A DNA stretch of 64,000 nucleotides from Tolypothrix sp. PCC 7910 (GCF_011769525.1 NZ_CP050440.1:6945501-7009500); one strand, 5' to 3'. Shown: positions 36,373-45,940, numbered from the stretch's first letter. Numbers and translations: made by a program. The notes: generated from the sequence alone by a model not told the origin.

Positions 36373-37404
36373 ATGAAGTTCAGCGAAATTGTCAGCCGAT
36401 TTGATGATATTATTACTGACCACAGCCTCAAAACCAACCCCAACAGCGATCCAGAAATTACAGCCTTAGCAGCCATTGATGAAGCTAATGGTAGTAATCT
36501 CAGCTATATAGAAGGGCCGAAATTTTTCTCTTGGGTGGGTAAAACTAATGCTGGTGCGTTAATCCTTCCAGAGGAAAAAACATTACAGGCGCAAGCACAA
36601 GAACGGAATATTGTTTGGGTAGCTACCAAAGAACCACGCTTGTTATTTGCTAAAGCGATCGCACTTTATTATCAACCATACCGCCCCAGTCCCGAAATTC
36701 ATCCCACGGCGGTGATTGACTCCACCGCAGAAATTGGTAGTGATGTTTACATTGGGCCCCATGTAGTAATTCAGCAGCGAGTAAAAATTGGTAATGGAGC
36801 GATTATTCATCCCAATGTTGTCATTTATCCCGATGTCACCATTGGCGATCGCACTACTTTACACGCTAACTGTACGATCCATGAACGCAGCCAAATTGGT
36901 GCAGATTGTTTTATTCATAGTGGCGTTGTCATCGGTGCGGAAGGTTTCGGCTATGTACCTACCCGTACTGGGTGGGTAAAAATGCAGCAATCCGGCTACA
37001 CTGTTTTAGAAGACCGAGTAGAAATTGGCTCTAACAGCGCAGTTGACCGCCCCGCCGTCGGAGAAACGCGGATCGGTCATGATACAATTATTGATAACTT
37101 AGTGCAAATTGGTCACGGTTGCAAAATTGGCTATGGTTGTGCGATCGCCGGACAAGCTGGAATGGCTGGTGGCGTACAAATTGGTAATCGCGTTATCCTA
37201 GCTGGACAAACCGGAATAGCCAATCAAGTCAAAATTGGAGACGGTGCGATCGCATCTGCTCAAGCAGGAGTTCATAATGATGTTGCACCAGGAGAAATTG
37301 TCTCTGGTACTCCCGCCATTCCCCACAAACTATATCTCAAGGTATGTGCGATTTATAATCGGCTACCAGAAATGTATAAAGCACTGAAGCAATTTCAACG
37401 TTAA
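36373..37404 (+). CDS. lpxD: UDP-3-O-acylglucosamine N-acyltransferase
   Basis: LpxD adds the second acyl chain in lipid A synthesis using acyl-ACP. The N-terminal domain (MKFSEIVSRFDDIITDHS) is followed by a left-handed beta helix of hexapeptide repeats (IGSDVYIGPHVVI, IGNGAIIHPNVVI). The catalytic His lies in the QIGHGCKIG turn. ATG 36373 matches the family start; ATG 36352 would add seven residues. The gene is isolated from other lpx genes here. Confidence 0.92.
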   Translation: MKFSEIVSRFDDIITDHSLKTNPNSDPEITALAAIDEANGSNLSYIEGPKFFSWVGKTNAGALILPEEKTLQAQAQERNIVWVATKEPRLLFAKAIALYYQPYRPSPEIHPTAVIDSTAEIGSDVYIGPHVVIQQRVKIGNGAIIHPNVVIYPDVTIGDRTTLHANCTIHERSQIGADCFIHSGVVIGAEGFGYVPTRTGWVKMQQSGYTVLEDRVEIGSNSAVDRPAVGETRIGHDTIIDNLVQIGHGCKIGYGCAIAGQAGMAGGVQIGNRVILAGQTGIANQVKIGDGAIASAQAGVHNDVAPGEIVSGTPAIPHKLYLKVCAIYNRLPEMYKALKQFQR

Positions 37405-37450
37405 GAACAAAAATAATACCAATTTTGAAATACTATTATGACAAATTGGT

Positions 37451-37690
37451 AGGGGCACAGCAAGCAGTGCTCACCTGTTTCAACTTAACGCGAAACCCAG
37501 TTACCGCAAGGAACTGAAGTTCCTTGCTAATAGTCAAAGTCATCTCAAGATGACTAAATATTCTCAGAATCTTGAGTCTACTTCAGTAGACTTTGGCTAT
37601 TAGCCTGAGAATGAATTCTCAGGCGGACAGCAAAGCTAAGACAGAGGCTATTTTTAGCTTAAGTTGACACCAATGAGCACTGCTGTGCCT
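37451..37690. repeat. Foldback element with nested hairpins (MITE-like)
   Basis: The ends AGGGGCACAGCAAGCAGTGC...CAACTTAA (37451-37488) and TTAAGTTG...GAGCACTGCTGTGCCT (37659-37690) are imperfect inverted repeats. Inside, GCTAATAGTCAAAGTC pairs with GACTTTGGCTATTAGC (15 of 16), and smaller hairpins occur (AGGAACTGAAGTTCCT, AGTCTACTTCAGTAGACT, CCTGAGAATGAATTCTCAGG). No reading frame is present, so it is a non-autonomous repeat or a structured RNA. Bases 37691-38326 beyond it hold no gene I can support. Confidence 0.65.
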
Positions 37691-38326
37691 TTATTTGTCG
37701 CTTTTCCGAGGCTTTTTGCTTTATTTACGAATATCCAATGTTGACTCTCGATACAAACTAGTCATTGCAAGTGATGCGATCACAACGGCTGTAAATATAC
37801 ACCTGTGCACGGCTCACAGTAGGAAAATCTTCTAAGCTAATGCGCGTCTCAATTGCATAACTACTAATATGGCTGTTAACTATTGGCTGTTAACGGTCAA
37901 CAGCCCTCACGATGGATTGTGCAACTTAAAAGCAGAATAGCTTAAAAATCATCGAGGCGATCGCATCTTCCTTATCTCATCGCATTTTCTCTCTAAATAA
38001 CCAAACAAAAATCATCCTGTGCAAAAATAGCTTGAAAATCACTGCCAATCACTTTTTAAATAACCTATTAAGCTTTTGTCTACAAATCATTTCTTAGATA
38101 CAACTTGCTACAATTTGCTTAAGCGAAGCGATGCAATAGTAAAACGTTTACTTATGGACTTTAAGTAATATTATTTATTCCCAAAGATAGAGCAAAAAAA
38201 GATGATATGAAAACAGTTTAATATACCTTAGGTATTATATAAGTCATGCTTAAAGCATGAAGTTATTCCTAACTAATCTATAGACAATAGAGAGACATCA
38301 TCAATGAATAAGTGGTAGTTACGGCT

Positions 38327-38524
38327 ATGTTTAACATTGGGGACTATGTGTTAAATCAAAAAACTGGACATCTAGGCAAAGTTATTGGTTATGGGCATCA
38401 AATCATGAATAATGTCTATACCACAACTTTAAAAGTCCTGGTAGATGGAGCGAAGAACTCACAGACTAAAGAATTGGTAGTAGAAGATATAATTTCTGAA
38501 TGGACTGATTATTCACCAGCCTGA
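38327..38524 (+). CDS. Small conserved cyanobacterial protein
   Basis: 65 residues from ATG 38327 (MFNIGDYVLNQKTGHLGKVI), ending IISEWTDYSPA. The VLNQKTGHLGKVIGYGHQI segment looks like a KOW/SH3-like barrel found in short cyanobacterial proteins. Function unknown. An upstream start at 38312 (MVVTA) is possible but less like the family. Confidence 0.6.
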   Translation: MFNIGDYVLNQKTGHLGKVIGYGHQIMNNVYTTTLKVLVDGAKNSQTKELVVEDIISEWTDYSPA

Positions 38525-38755
38525 AGTTTCAATCTTTACATTAACCAGATGTGTCAAACAAAAATATGGCTTGCTTGTAGATAGAATACCGAAATTATGA
38601 CAACAAAGTAGATGGCGAAGGTAAAGAAAATATCGGATGAGATTTAGGATAGATGAGGGGTGCGAGTTCCTATCAGCATAATTGCCTTCTGCCTCTACTT
38701 TTATTAATTTAATACATCCTTTCAGTCAGCAATAGGAAAGCCCAGGTAACTATTT

Positions 38756-38959
38756 ATGGTGCGAGATTTAATGCTTTGTTTACAAGAGGCTGCTTTAGAG
38801 TTTGTAGGTAAAAAATATCGCATCACCCAACAGGTTGATGAATGTTTTGTGAATCCTCCATGTGGATGTGTTAACCCAGGTAAGGAACTTCAATGTGAGG
38901 AATGTTCGCATTTAGAGTCTTGTTTGTCTAATTTAAAATCGCAGGGATATTATAAGTAA
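38756..38959 (+). CDS. Small Cys-rich protein, possible metal binder
   Basis: 67 residues from ATG 38756. The second half has seven cysteines in CFVNPPCGCVNPG and LQCEECSHLESCL, a spacing that suggests one or two zinc or iron-sulfur sites. I do not recognise a family. The spacing to neighbours suggests its own transcript. Confidence 0.6.
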   Translation: MVRDLMLCLQEAALEFVGKKYRITQQVDECFVNPPCGCVNPGKELQCEECSHLESCLSNLKSQGYYK

Positions 38960-39041
38960 TATTTTGTATAGCTTTAAATAATATTAAATAATTACGCAGA
39001 GAGTGTGTCTCTCATTTATAGAGACGTTATTCAGTGCTATT

Positions 39042-39815
39042 TTAAGTCAATAAACTGGCAGAGTTACTATCTAAAAATAGTGTAGCTTGGGTTTGTTGGC
39101 GCAGAATCGAGGCAGGACATTTTGTATTTATCGGCCCGTGCAAGATATCCTTGACAATATTTGCTTTACGCTTATCTGGCGCAAGGCAGATGATTTTTTT
39201 AGCGGCACAAATCAATGGTAGTGTGACAGTAAATGCATATTGCGGTACATTTTCCAAACTAGGAAACTGACCTGTATTTACTTGTTGTTGCCGATTGATA
39301 GCGTCTAGTTTAACTAGTTTCACCTTGTAAGTATCTTGAAAATCTGCTACATAGGGATCATTGAAAGCCAAATGTCCATTTTCGCCAACACCAAGACAGC
39401 ATAAGTCAATTGGCTGTGCTTGCAGTAATTTACTATAGCGATCGCACTCTGTTAAGGGTTGTAATGTATCACCTTCAATATAGTGAAATTGCTTAGGGTG
39501 AACTCGCTGTTCCACACGTTCTCGCAAATAGCGGCGAAAACTAGCAGCATGATCGCTAGAAATTCCTAAATACTCATCTAAATGAAATAGGATAATTCGC
39601 GACCAATCTACACCACCCAAAGCAATTAATGCATCGAGAAATTTCAGTTGAGAATTTCCGGTTGCTAACAATACAGCAGCGGTATCTTTGTGCTGAAGCG
39701 CATTTTGTAGATATTGTTGTGCAATTGCTGCAACATCTTGTGCCATTTCAGCTTCACTGTTATAAATTTGCACCGTCAACTCATCAATACGAAAACATTT
39801 TGTAGCAGCTAGCAT
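39042..39815 (-). CDS. nagB: Glucosamine-6-phosphate deaminase
   Basis: NagB/SuyB-type isomerase: converts glucosamine-6-phosphate to fructose-6-phosphate and ammonia. Family signatures: VLLATGNSQLKFLDAL (phosphate loop, with TGNS in place of TG.TP), LFHLDEYLGI with the catalytic Asp, and GVGENGHLAFNDP. The 257-residue length fits. It links amino-sugar recycling to central metabolism and releases ammonium. Confidence 0.9.
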   Translation of the reverse strand: MLAATKCFRIDELTVQIYNSEAEMAQDVAAIAQQYLQNALQHKDTAAVLLATGNSQLKFLDALIALGGVDWSRIILFHLDEYLGISSDHAASFRRYLRERVEQRVHPKQFHYIEGDTLQPLTECDRYSKLLQAQPIDLCCLGVGENGHLAFNDPYVADFQDTYKVKLVKLDAINRQQQVNTGQFPSLENVPQYAFTVTLPLICAAKKIICLAPDKRKANIVKDILHGPINTKCPASILRQQTQATLFLDSNSASLLT

Positions 39816-39921
39816 TTGGTTATACAGATAGCGATTAATATAGATATAACCTATTCACTCTAGTAAGTATCTTAGGTTTTAACAACCCCTAAATAACTGA
39901 GGCAATTAACACACTTATTAG

Positions 39922-40233
39922 CTAGCCAAAGGTACTCACATTTTTTAATAAACTAGCAGCAATTTCTTCCCATTCCTGGTTTAAATCACCAGTAAAATCT
40001 GGCTGATTGCTGCGCCGATACCAGTAACGTGCATTGCTCAAATCACCTTCTTTACGGTGTAAATAAGCATGAACCCAGGCACTATCATTATCGCTGGCAT
40101 TTTGCACTATTTCATGAGCTTTGTCCCAATCACCTTTTTTGTCATAAAACAGTGCTTGTAACGCTTTTGGCAGCGTATTTGAGCATAAGCGCTGTTGTGC
40201 AATTAACTGTTGAAAGTCAGTTAGAGTCACCAT
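39922..40233 (-). CDS. Small TPR-like hypothetical protein
   Basis: 103 residues beginning MVTLTDFQQLIAQQRL. The segment LFYDKKGDWDKAHEIVQ and WVHAYLHRKEGDLSNARYWY resembles paired TPR helices and is a conserved short family with unknown role. It ends 106 bp before nagB. Confidence 0.65.
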   Translation of the reverse strand: MVTLTDFQQLIAQQRLCSNTLPKALQALFYDKKGDWDKAHEIVQNASDNDSAWVHAYLHRKEGDLSNARYWYRRSNQPDFTGDLNQEWEEIAASLLKNVSTFG

Positions 40234-40304
40234 CGCTAGTCAAACAATATTAACTCTCTATTTTAAGAATAGAGGTAAATCAGTTTTTAGCCAGTTAAAC
40301 TCAA

Positions 40305-40337
40305 GGTGGGCAATTGTAAAATTTCGTAGTGCCCACC
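40305..40337. repeat. Hairpin repeat of the GGTGGGCA type
   Basis: GGTGGGCA pairs with TGCCCACC, followed by CTAC; it is part of the short repeat families that recur between genes here. It lies between two minus-strand genes. Confidence 0.45.
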
Positions 40338-40364
40338 CTACAATAATTACTAACTTTTTCGCTG

Positions 40365-40916
40365 CTAAATGCGGCTGTCTGACTTCGGCTTCTTCAAAGG
40401 AACAAGTTCAAACTCAAAAGATGCAATTAAGCGATCCTCAATATAAACCTGTATCTTATGTTTACCATCTGGATCTCCAGGTGCGATCGTCCAAAAGTTT
40501 TTAATCATACCATCGGTAGTAGTTTGGGTGCGCTTTGTCACTGCTTCTTTGCCATCGGGAGAGATTGCTAGGTCTTGTCCAGTATCTACACCCCAGGTTT
40601 CTGGACGTTTTGGCAATCGTAGGATTTCTCGCCATGTCACTGCACCCTTGTAGTCTTTGAGTTGAATTTGCCAGCCATATTTGCTCCCCTCTTGCAGTGG
40701 CACTCTAAAGGTGGGGATAAAAGTAACTTTACCCTTGGAGCCAACGCGTTGTACCCCAAAATCAGCCTTATTCACAATAATTGGTTGACTATCTTTTTTT
40801 TGAGCTTCCCTTTGTGAAGCAGCCGCTACAGCTTTAATTGATTCAGCAGCTATAACCCCAGTTGTTAACCAAGAAGAAGTTAGTACAACAGTAACAGCCC
40901 AAATTCTCATCAACAT
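40365..40916 (-). CDS. Exported hypothetical protein
   Basis: 183 residues with an N-terminal signal (MLMRIWAVTVVLTSSWLTTG, AAES). The rest looks beta-rich: NKADFGVQRVGSKGKVTFIP, WREILRLPKRPETWGVDTG and IQVYIEDRLIASFEFELVP. It may be an immunoglobulin-like periplasmic protein. No family was recognised. ATG 40916 or ATG 40910 could be the start. Confidence 0.6.
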   Translation of the reverse strand: MLMRIWAVTVVLTSSWLTTGVIAAESIKAVAAASQREAQKKDSQPIIVNKADFGVQRVGSKGKVTFIPTFRVPLQEGSKYGWQIQLKDYKGAVTWREILRLPKRPETWGVDTGQDLAISPDGKEAVTKRTQTTTDGMIKNFWTIAPGDPDGKHKIQVYIEDRLIASFEFELVPLKKPKSDSRI

Positions 40917-41036
40917 AATTTTTCGGTCGGATCTTTTGGTACTTATTCAAGTCTTCTAGTCTATCTTCCGGTTGAGGTTGCTAATAATTAAACTGATTTA
41001 TTTTTATTTTAAAATCTCTAAAAATCAAGTAAAAAG

Positions 41037-41657
41037 TTAAATTTTAAACACTAAGTAGACAAGGTAAAAATAAGTTTCTCGTATAAGAAACTGCATCTGA
41101 CTAGAAAAACTGCGGTAGCGAGTTGTTGGTGTAGGTGATGAATAAGCATCAATGCCTAAATTATGTGCCATAAGTACTGCACGTTTCATGTGCAATGGAT
41201 CGCTGACGATGAGAAATTTATTTAATTGATAAATAGATGCTACTAACTGAGCATTTTTGAGATTTTGGAAAGTAGTTCTAGATTCAGTTTCAGTGAGAAT
41301 ATCAGTTAGTTTTACTTTGTTTGCCAAAGCATAATTTTTGCCAACTATAGCTTCAGCAGGTTCATTAATTTCACCCACTCCACCAGTAAAAATTAACTTA
41401 GTAACATTCTGATTTTTATACAAATTAATTGCATGATTAATTCGTTCTCTAAAAACTGGCGATGGTTTTTCTCCCCATACTGCTGCTCCTAAAACAATGG
41501 CTGCTTCTGCTTTTGTATCAGTAATTTTATTACCGTACAAATAAATACTTGTAGCTGTAGATGTTATTGCTAGTAGTAGGGCAGATAAAAAACTGAGTAA
41601 AATTAGCTTCACTCGCCGAGTTTTAACTTTTGGCATTTGATGTTTGCTATTTGTCAT
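41037..41657 (-). CDS. YdcF/SanA-type DUF218 membrane protein
   Basis: A single N-terminal membrane helix is followed by the DUF218 fold: AAIVLGAAVWGEKPSPVFRE, FTGGVGEINEPAEA, ETESRTTFQNLKNA and FLIVSDPLHMKRAVLMAHN. The relatives ElyC/SanA/YdcF affect envelope and peptidoglycan steps. The ATG at 41657 lies in a TGACAAA heptamer; ATG 41636 (MPKVKTRRVKLILL) may be the original start. Confidence 0.85.
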   Translation of the reverse strand: MTNSKHQMPKVKTRRVKLILLSFLSALLLAITSTATSIYLYGNKITDTKAEAAIVLGAAVWGEKPSPVFRERINHAINLYKNQNVTKLIFTGGVGEINEPAEAIVGKNYALANKVKLTDILTETESRTTFQNLKNAQLVASIYQLNKFLIVSDPLHMKRAVLMAHNLGIDAYSSPTPTTRYRSFSSQMQFLIRETYFYLVYLVFKI

Positions 41658-41687
41658 TTGTGATTTGGTGTTTGGCTTTACCTCCCA

Positions 41688-41725
41688 TTACCAATTACCC
41701 ATTACCCATTACCCATTACCTATTC
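41688..41725. repeat. TTACCCA/TTACCAA heptamer tract
   Basis: Five tandem units of CATTACC type lie just downstream of the VOC gene stop and upstream of the YdcF start. Confidence 0.75.
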
Positions 41726-41729
41726 CTAA

Positions 41730-42758
41730 TCAAATTTCTAACAAATTCCAGAAGTAGCCATCAGGTGCGGTAAACGAGAAACTCATCTCGCCAAATTCAT
41801 TGCTGACGATGTTAGTGATATTTTGGGCTAAACTTTCGCGAATGCGATCGCAATATGCCTGTATTCCCCGCACTCGATAGGTATATAATGACATTCCTAA
41901 GCTACCTGGTTGTGCTGCCTCAAACCGCGATGCTAAATTCATGGAATCTGGGAATCGAATAATGTAAAGCCTACCGCTGCGTGCAGCGAGGAAGTCAGAT
42001 ACTGAGGAACGTGGATCATCAAAGGCGGTAACAATAAACTTTTCCCCAGGGTTAAGGTCAAATAAATCTCGACCAGCTGGTGAAGATTCGTAGCTGGTCT
42101 CGACATCATCACGCACTCGCAGCAATCCTAAAACCTCTTCGTAAAATTTCAGAATTTCCTTGCTATCATCCTGCACAATTAACCCCATGTGGGTAAATTG
42201 GCTAGTCTTAAATGGGGCCTTTTGGTTAATTTGTCCGTAATTGGGCACTGTATAGCCAAACCTTTGAAATAAAACTTGTCGAGTTAAGGGTTGCAATAAC
42301 AGCATTTCTCGTACCCCAACAGCCGGATCAATAAAAGGGGAACTTTTTCTATCTTTGTTGTAAATAATTTCCCAGTAAGGGTTACTGTATCTGATATCCC
42401 AACCTGCGGCTTTTGCTTGCTCTGCATGATTTAAGATAGTTAGGGCATCAACAGTTAAGGTTGTAGCCCAACGATTTCCCTTAACTTTCATCGAACTTGT
42501 TCCCAAACCCTGATTTGTTGGATTTTGCCAAACCATCAACCGAATTAATCCATGATCCGCGTCTTGATGATATAGACGAATTGATTTTAAGCCTGAATTT
42601 ACACCATATAATTGTTGGGCAATATCTGCGGATAATTCACCTATTTGCCCTATGCGATAACCAAACTGTTCCCAATATTGAATTGCAGAAATTGCTTCGG
42701 GAACTCCAATGCATACTTCATAAATACCCTGAATTGTATTATCTTGAGACTGATTCAT
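41730..42758 (-). CDS. Two-domain VOC (glyoxalase/dioxygenase superfamily) protein
   Basis: Two VOC repeats are visible: residues ~10-150 (IYEVCIGVPEAISAIQYWEQ) and ~185-340 (FTHMGLIVQDDSKEILKFYE, then GEMSFSFTAPDGYFWNLLEI). Metal ligands would be His in TSQFTHMGL and Glu in the final LLEI; a substrate cannot be named. It begins at ATG 42758, and no operon partner is evident. Confidence 0.8.
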   Translation of the reverse strand: MNQSQDNTIQGIYEVCIGVPEAISAIQYWEQFGYRIGQIGELSADIAQQLYGVNSGLKSIRLYHQDADHGLIRLMVWQNPTNQGLGTSSMKVKGNRWATTLTVDALTILNHAEQAKAAGWDIRYSNPYWEIIYNKDRKSSPFIDPAVGVREMLLLQPLTRQVLFQRFGYTVPNYGQINQKAPFKTSQFTHMGLIVQDDSKEILKFYEEVLGLLRVRDDVETSYESSPAGRDLFDLNPGEKFIVTAFDDPRSSVSDFLAARSGRLYIIRFPDSMNLASRFEAAQPGSLGMSLYTYRVRGIQAYCDRIRESLAQNITNIVSNEFGEMSFSFTAPDGYFWNLLEI

Positions 42759-42872
42759 AATAATTGTGAATATTAAATGTTGATTGTTTTATTTACAAAT
42801 TTATGAAGATACTAATGTGGCAATGATTAACTTTACAGAGGCTTCCAGAAAATCCAAATTATCAAATTTCAT

Positions 42873-42957
42873 GTAGGGTGTGTTGTCGCGCAGCGCAACG
42901 CACCAGTGCATAATCGACAATTCAAGGTGCGTTAGCCTACGGCATAACACACCCTAC
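42873..42957. repeat. 85-bp foldback repeat of the GTAGGGTG family
   Basis: GTAGGGTGTGTT at the left pairs with AACACACCCTAC at the right, with GCGCAACGCACC/GGTGCGTTAGCC pairing inside. Related pieces occur at 28305 and 45369. Confidence 0.65.
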
Positions 42958-43051
42958 CTCAAATGTATGTTTTTAATTGATCTCTGCCTGATAACATTTT
43001 CTCCCTCTATTCCCTTACTTACACGACAAAATACTTTTCTAGTTGATTTTA

Positions 43052-44416
43052 TTAACAACTAAGTTTTTCAGTGCTTTGTACAGCAGGAAGCTGTTGATTA
43101 TGAAATTTCGGATATTTGCTATCAACTTGATGAGCTTTTTTCACTATCACGTTAAATAACCAACTTGCTAGCTTTACTTGCCTAAAAATCTGTTGCGGAT
43201 CGGCCAGGTGAGTTGTTGGTAATTGTTGACCCATTTCTTTGAGAACTAAACCAATAGGCACATTTATTTCATCTTGAAGTTTGAGAAAACGCATGAATAG
43301 GGAATTGCTAGCCGAAATTAGCGAACCTACTCCACCTCTTGCTTGCCCCCAACCAATCACATATAGCCCTTTGTAATCTGAGAAAAACGAGCCGCCATAA
43401 CATTGCACTGTTGCACCTTTCACACGCTGAAGTTCTAAGGGTAGAAAGGGGTAAGCAACATAATAGCCAGTAGCACAAATTATTAAATCAAATGCTTCAC
43501 GGCTACCATCAACAAATTCTACTTCCCAACCATCTAAACGCCGCACCGCAGGTTTAGGAGTAATTCTGCCATGTTTGATGTAATAGGGTACTTCGTTATT
43601 TAGAGTTGGATGTTTGGTAAAAATTTGATAGTTGGGTTGGGGTAAACCGTAACTTTTATGTGTGCCAAAAGTGAGGCGGATAACTGCATAAGCCAAAAGC
43701 CGTTGTAACCATTGTGGCATCCACCATTTCATCAGTTCGGCAGTTGGTACTCCCGCAAAAGACTTGGGAATAAACCACACCGATTCACGCATACTCAAAA
43801 CAGATTTAGCACCAACCCGCGCGGCTTCTGCTGCGACATCACAAGCTGAGTTTCCGCCACCAATGACTAGAACGCGTTTACCAGTCAGCTGTTTTGGATG
43901 TTTGTAATCTTTGGAATGAATAATTTCTCCTTTAAATTCGCCTGGAAATTGCGGAAAACGCTTGCACCAGTGATGACCATTACAAATCAACACGCCTTTA
44001 TAGATTCGCTGTTCTCCATTACCAAAAGAAACTTCCCAGAGATTGTTTTCAACTGGTCGTACGTAACTGACTGTAAGATTCAGTTCAATATGCTCGCGTA
44101 AACTAAAATGATCGGCAAAGGAGTTCAAATAATCCCGCATATTTTGAGCGCTAGGAAAATCGGGATAATTATCTGGCATGGGGAAGTGAGTAAATTCGGT
44201 AATCTTGCGCGACGAAATGATATGTGCAGTTTCGTAAACGCCGTGATACCAATTACCGCCGATGTCGTCACTAGCATCGACTTGATCGTAGGGAATATTA
44301 GCCGATTTGAGCATTTCAGCCATACCCAATCCGACAAAACCAGCCCCGATAATTAGATGTTTTTCTTTAGTCTCAACTATCTTTTGATTTGGACTAAAAT
44401 TACTGACGTTGAGCAA
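43052..44416 (-). CDS. Flavin-containing monooxygenase-like protein
   Basis: FAD motif LIIGAGFVGLGMAE near the N-terminus; NADPH motif VLVIGGGNSACDVAAE near 175; DLIICATGYYVAYP resembles the FMO ATG motif. The 454-residue length fits FMO/BVMO-like oxidases that add oxygen to N, S or ketone groups. It begins with TTG at 44416, supported by AGGAGG seven bases upstream and by no ATG before the FAD motif. It overlaps the upstream SDR gene by 17 bp, so both act together. Confidence 0.88.
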   Translation of the reverse strand: MLNVSNFSPNQKIVETKEKHLIIGAGFVGLGMAEMLKSANIPYDQVDASDDIGGNWYHGVYETAHIISSRKITEFTHFPMPDNYPDFPSAQNMRDYLNSFADHFSLREHIELNLTVSYVRPVENNLWEVSFGNGEQRIYKGVLICNGHHWCKRFPQFPGEFKGEIIHSKDYKHPKQLTGKRVLVIGGGNSACDVAAEAARVGAKSVLSMRESVWFIPKSFAGVPTAELMKWWMPQWLQRLLAYAVIRLTFGTHKSYGLPQPNYQIFTKHPTLNNEVPYYIKHGRITPKPAVRRLDGWEVEFVDGSREAFDLIICATGYYVAYPFLPLELQRVKGATVQCYGGSFFSDYKGLYVIGWGQARGGVGSLISASNSLFMRFLKLQDEINVPIGLVLKEMGQQLPTTHLADPQQIFRQVKLASWLFNVIVKKAHQVDSKYPKFHNQQLPAVQSTEKLSC

Positions 44417-45227
44417 TTTTCAACCTCCTGGTAAATGCATGACTAATCAAGTCCAGTAGCAGCGGCGAATATCTTTTGAGAAGATGCACGCTTCTGGCAG
44501 TTGGGTCGGGAAATACGTGCAGTTTATCGTTAACAATTCCTTGAATGGTAGCGCGCATTACGTCTACTGGATCGGTGGCGAGACTTTCTGGAAAGCCTTC
44601 TGCTATCAGCTTACTCAAAGTACCAAAGCTTTGCGATCGCAAAATCGGAGTACGACTAAAGAAAGGATAAACAGCCGTAACTTTTACTTGATGTTCTTTG
44701 ACTTCATTGAATAGCCCTTCGCTAAACCCTCGTAAGCCGAATTTGCTAGCTGAGTAATGAGCCATCCCCGCACTAGCTGACCAGCCTGCTAAGGAAGAAA
44801 TATTCACGATATGACCTTTTTTACGAGCAATCATATCAGCAGCAAACAGGGAACTTAATCGCATGGGTGCTAACAGATTTACCTGCATTAGTTGCTCCCA
44901 TATCTCGCTAGGAACTTCATCCATGCGACCGAAAAGTCCTATCCCAGCGTTATTGATTAATATATCCACTGGGTCATCAAGTTTTTTAACTTGATGATAA
45001 AGGGTTTCACATCCTTCGCGAGTAGCTAAATCCACAGCTAAACAAGCAATAACCTCTCCTGTGGAAATTTCGCTTTGAATTTCCACAACTTTTTGATGCA
45101 GAATAGCCGCATCTAAATCCGTTAAAATCAGTCGGCTACCAGCCTTTAATAATTGTCGGGTTAATTCCTGCCCAAATCCGCCAGATGCACCAGTAATTAG
45201 TACAACAGCCTTATATAACTGCGTCAT
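44400..45227 (-). CDS. Short-chain dehydrogenase/reductase
   Basis: Classical SDR: cofactor loop TGASGGFGQ, NNAGIG, catalytic Ser in NISSLAGWSAS and YSASK. Asp in LILTDLDA suggests NAD(H) preference. It is the first gene of a pair with the FMO-like gene. Together they may oxidise a lipid or alcohol, a pairing also seen in other bacteria, but the substrate is not evident. Confidence 0.88.
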   Translation of the reverse strand: MTQLYKAVVLITGASGGFGQELTRQLLKAGSRLILTDLDAAILHQKVVEIQSEISTGEVIACLAVDLATREGCETLYHQVKKLDDPVDILINNAGIGLFGRMDEVPSEIWEQLMQVNLLAPMRLSSLFAADMIARKKGHIVNISSLAGWSASAGMAHYSASKFGLRGFSEGLFNEVKEHQVKVTAVYPFFSRTPILRSQSFGTLSKLIAEGFPESLATDPVDVMRATIQGIVNDKLHVFPDPTARSVHLLKRYSPLLLDLISHAFTRRLKIAQRQ

Positions 45228-45368
45228 TTCTCTCTTCCAAAATTATTTCGTTTAATCAAGTTAATTAACAATTTAAGGCAAACGCATATAAATTATTTTG
45301 ACAGAGAATGATGCTGATAAACTATAGGAATTAGGTTCAAAAGTGAAAAAAATATAAGTTATGCCAAA

Positions 45369-45394
45369 GATGCGTTATGCTGCGCTAACGCATC
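45369..45394. repeat. Short GATGCGTTA hairpin repeat
   Basis: GATGCGTTA pairs with TAACGCATC around TGCTGCGC, followed by CTAC as in the other members of the family. Confidence 0.55.
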
Positions 45395-45476
45395 CTACTT
45401 GTATTCAAAATCAAATAAATAGTCTTAATATTAAGTTATTCACTAACAAAATATGATTGCAATATTAACCCATTGG

Positions 45477-45926
45477 CTATTTGTCTTCGCTACGATACCA
45501 CCCAGCGGGAATGACTTCAAAATCCCAGATATCTTGAAAAACATATATCCGGTCTAACATTTGTGATGGTGCAATTGCATTCTGATTTCCTTCTTTCCAG
45601 TCTTTTCTATCAACAGTTCCCATCACCATATAATCATTGCCAAGGATTTTAGGGTCTGCTTGGATAAAACTAGCAGTCATTAATGATTCAATTTCCTGCT
45701 TTTTGGCAATAATCAGATCACATCTTTCACAATATTTGCATTGCTTATTTAAGATAAAAAGCTGTTGTGGCTGAATGTGAATGACTAAAGGAAATTTACG
45801 AACTTTAGTTTTATTATCACATTTTGGGCATTTAGTAAATGCAGAATCAGAATAGGGATTAAGAAAAAACTTATGTCGTTCTTTCCACTTCCGATTTGGT
45901 AATTTTTGAGAAGTTTTTTTAGGCAT
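45477..45926 (-). CDS. Zinc-ribbon hypothetical protein
   Basis: 149 residues starting MPKKTSQKLPNRKWKERHKF. A zinc ribbon is formed by CPKC and a later CKYCERC. The rest (IYVFQDIWDFEVIPAGWYRS) is conserved-looking, but I cannot assign a function. Confidence 0.65.
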   Translation of the reverse strand: MPKKTSQKLPNRKWKERHKFFLNPYSDSAFTKCPKCDNKTKVRKFPLVIHIQPQQLFILNKQCKYCERCDLIIAKKQEIESLMTASFIQADPKILGNDYMVMGTVDRKDWKEGNQNAIAPSQMLDRIYVFQDIWDFEVIPAGWYRSEDK

Positions 45927-45940
45927 AGTTGTTTTTTAAC

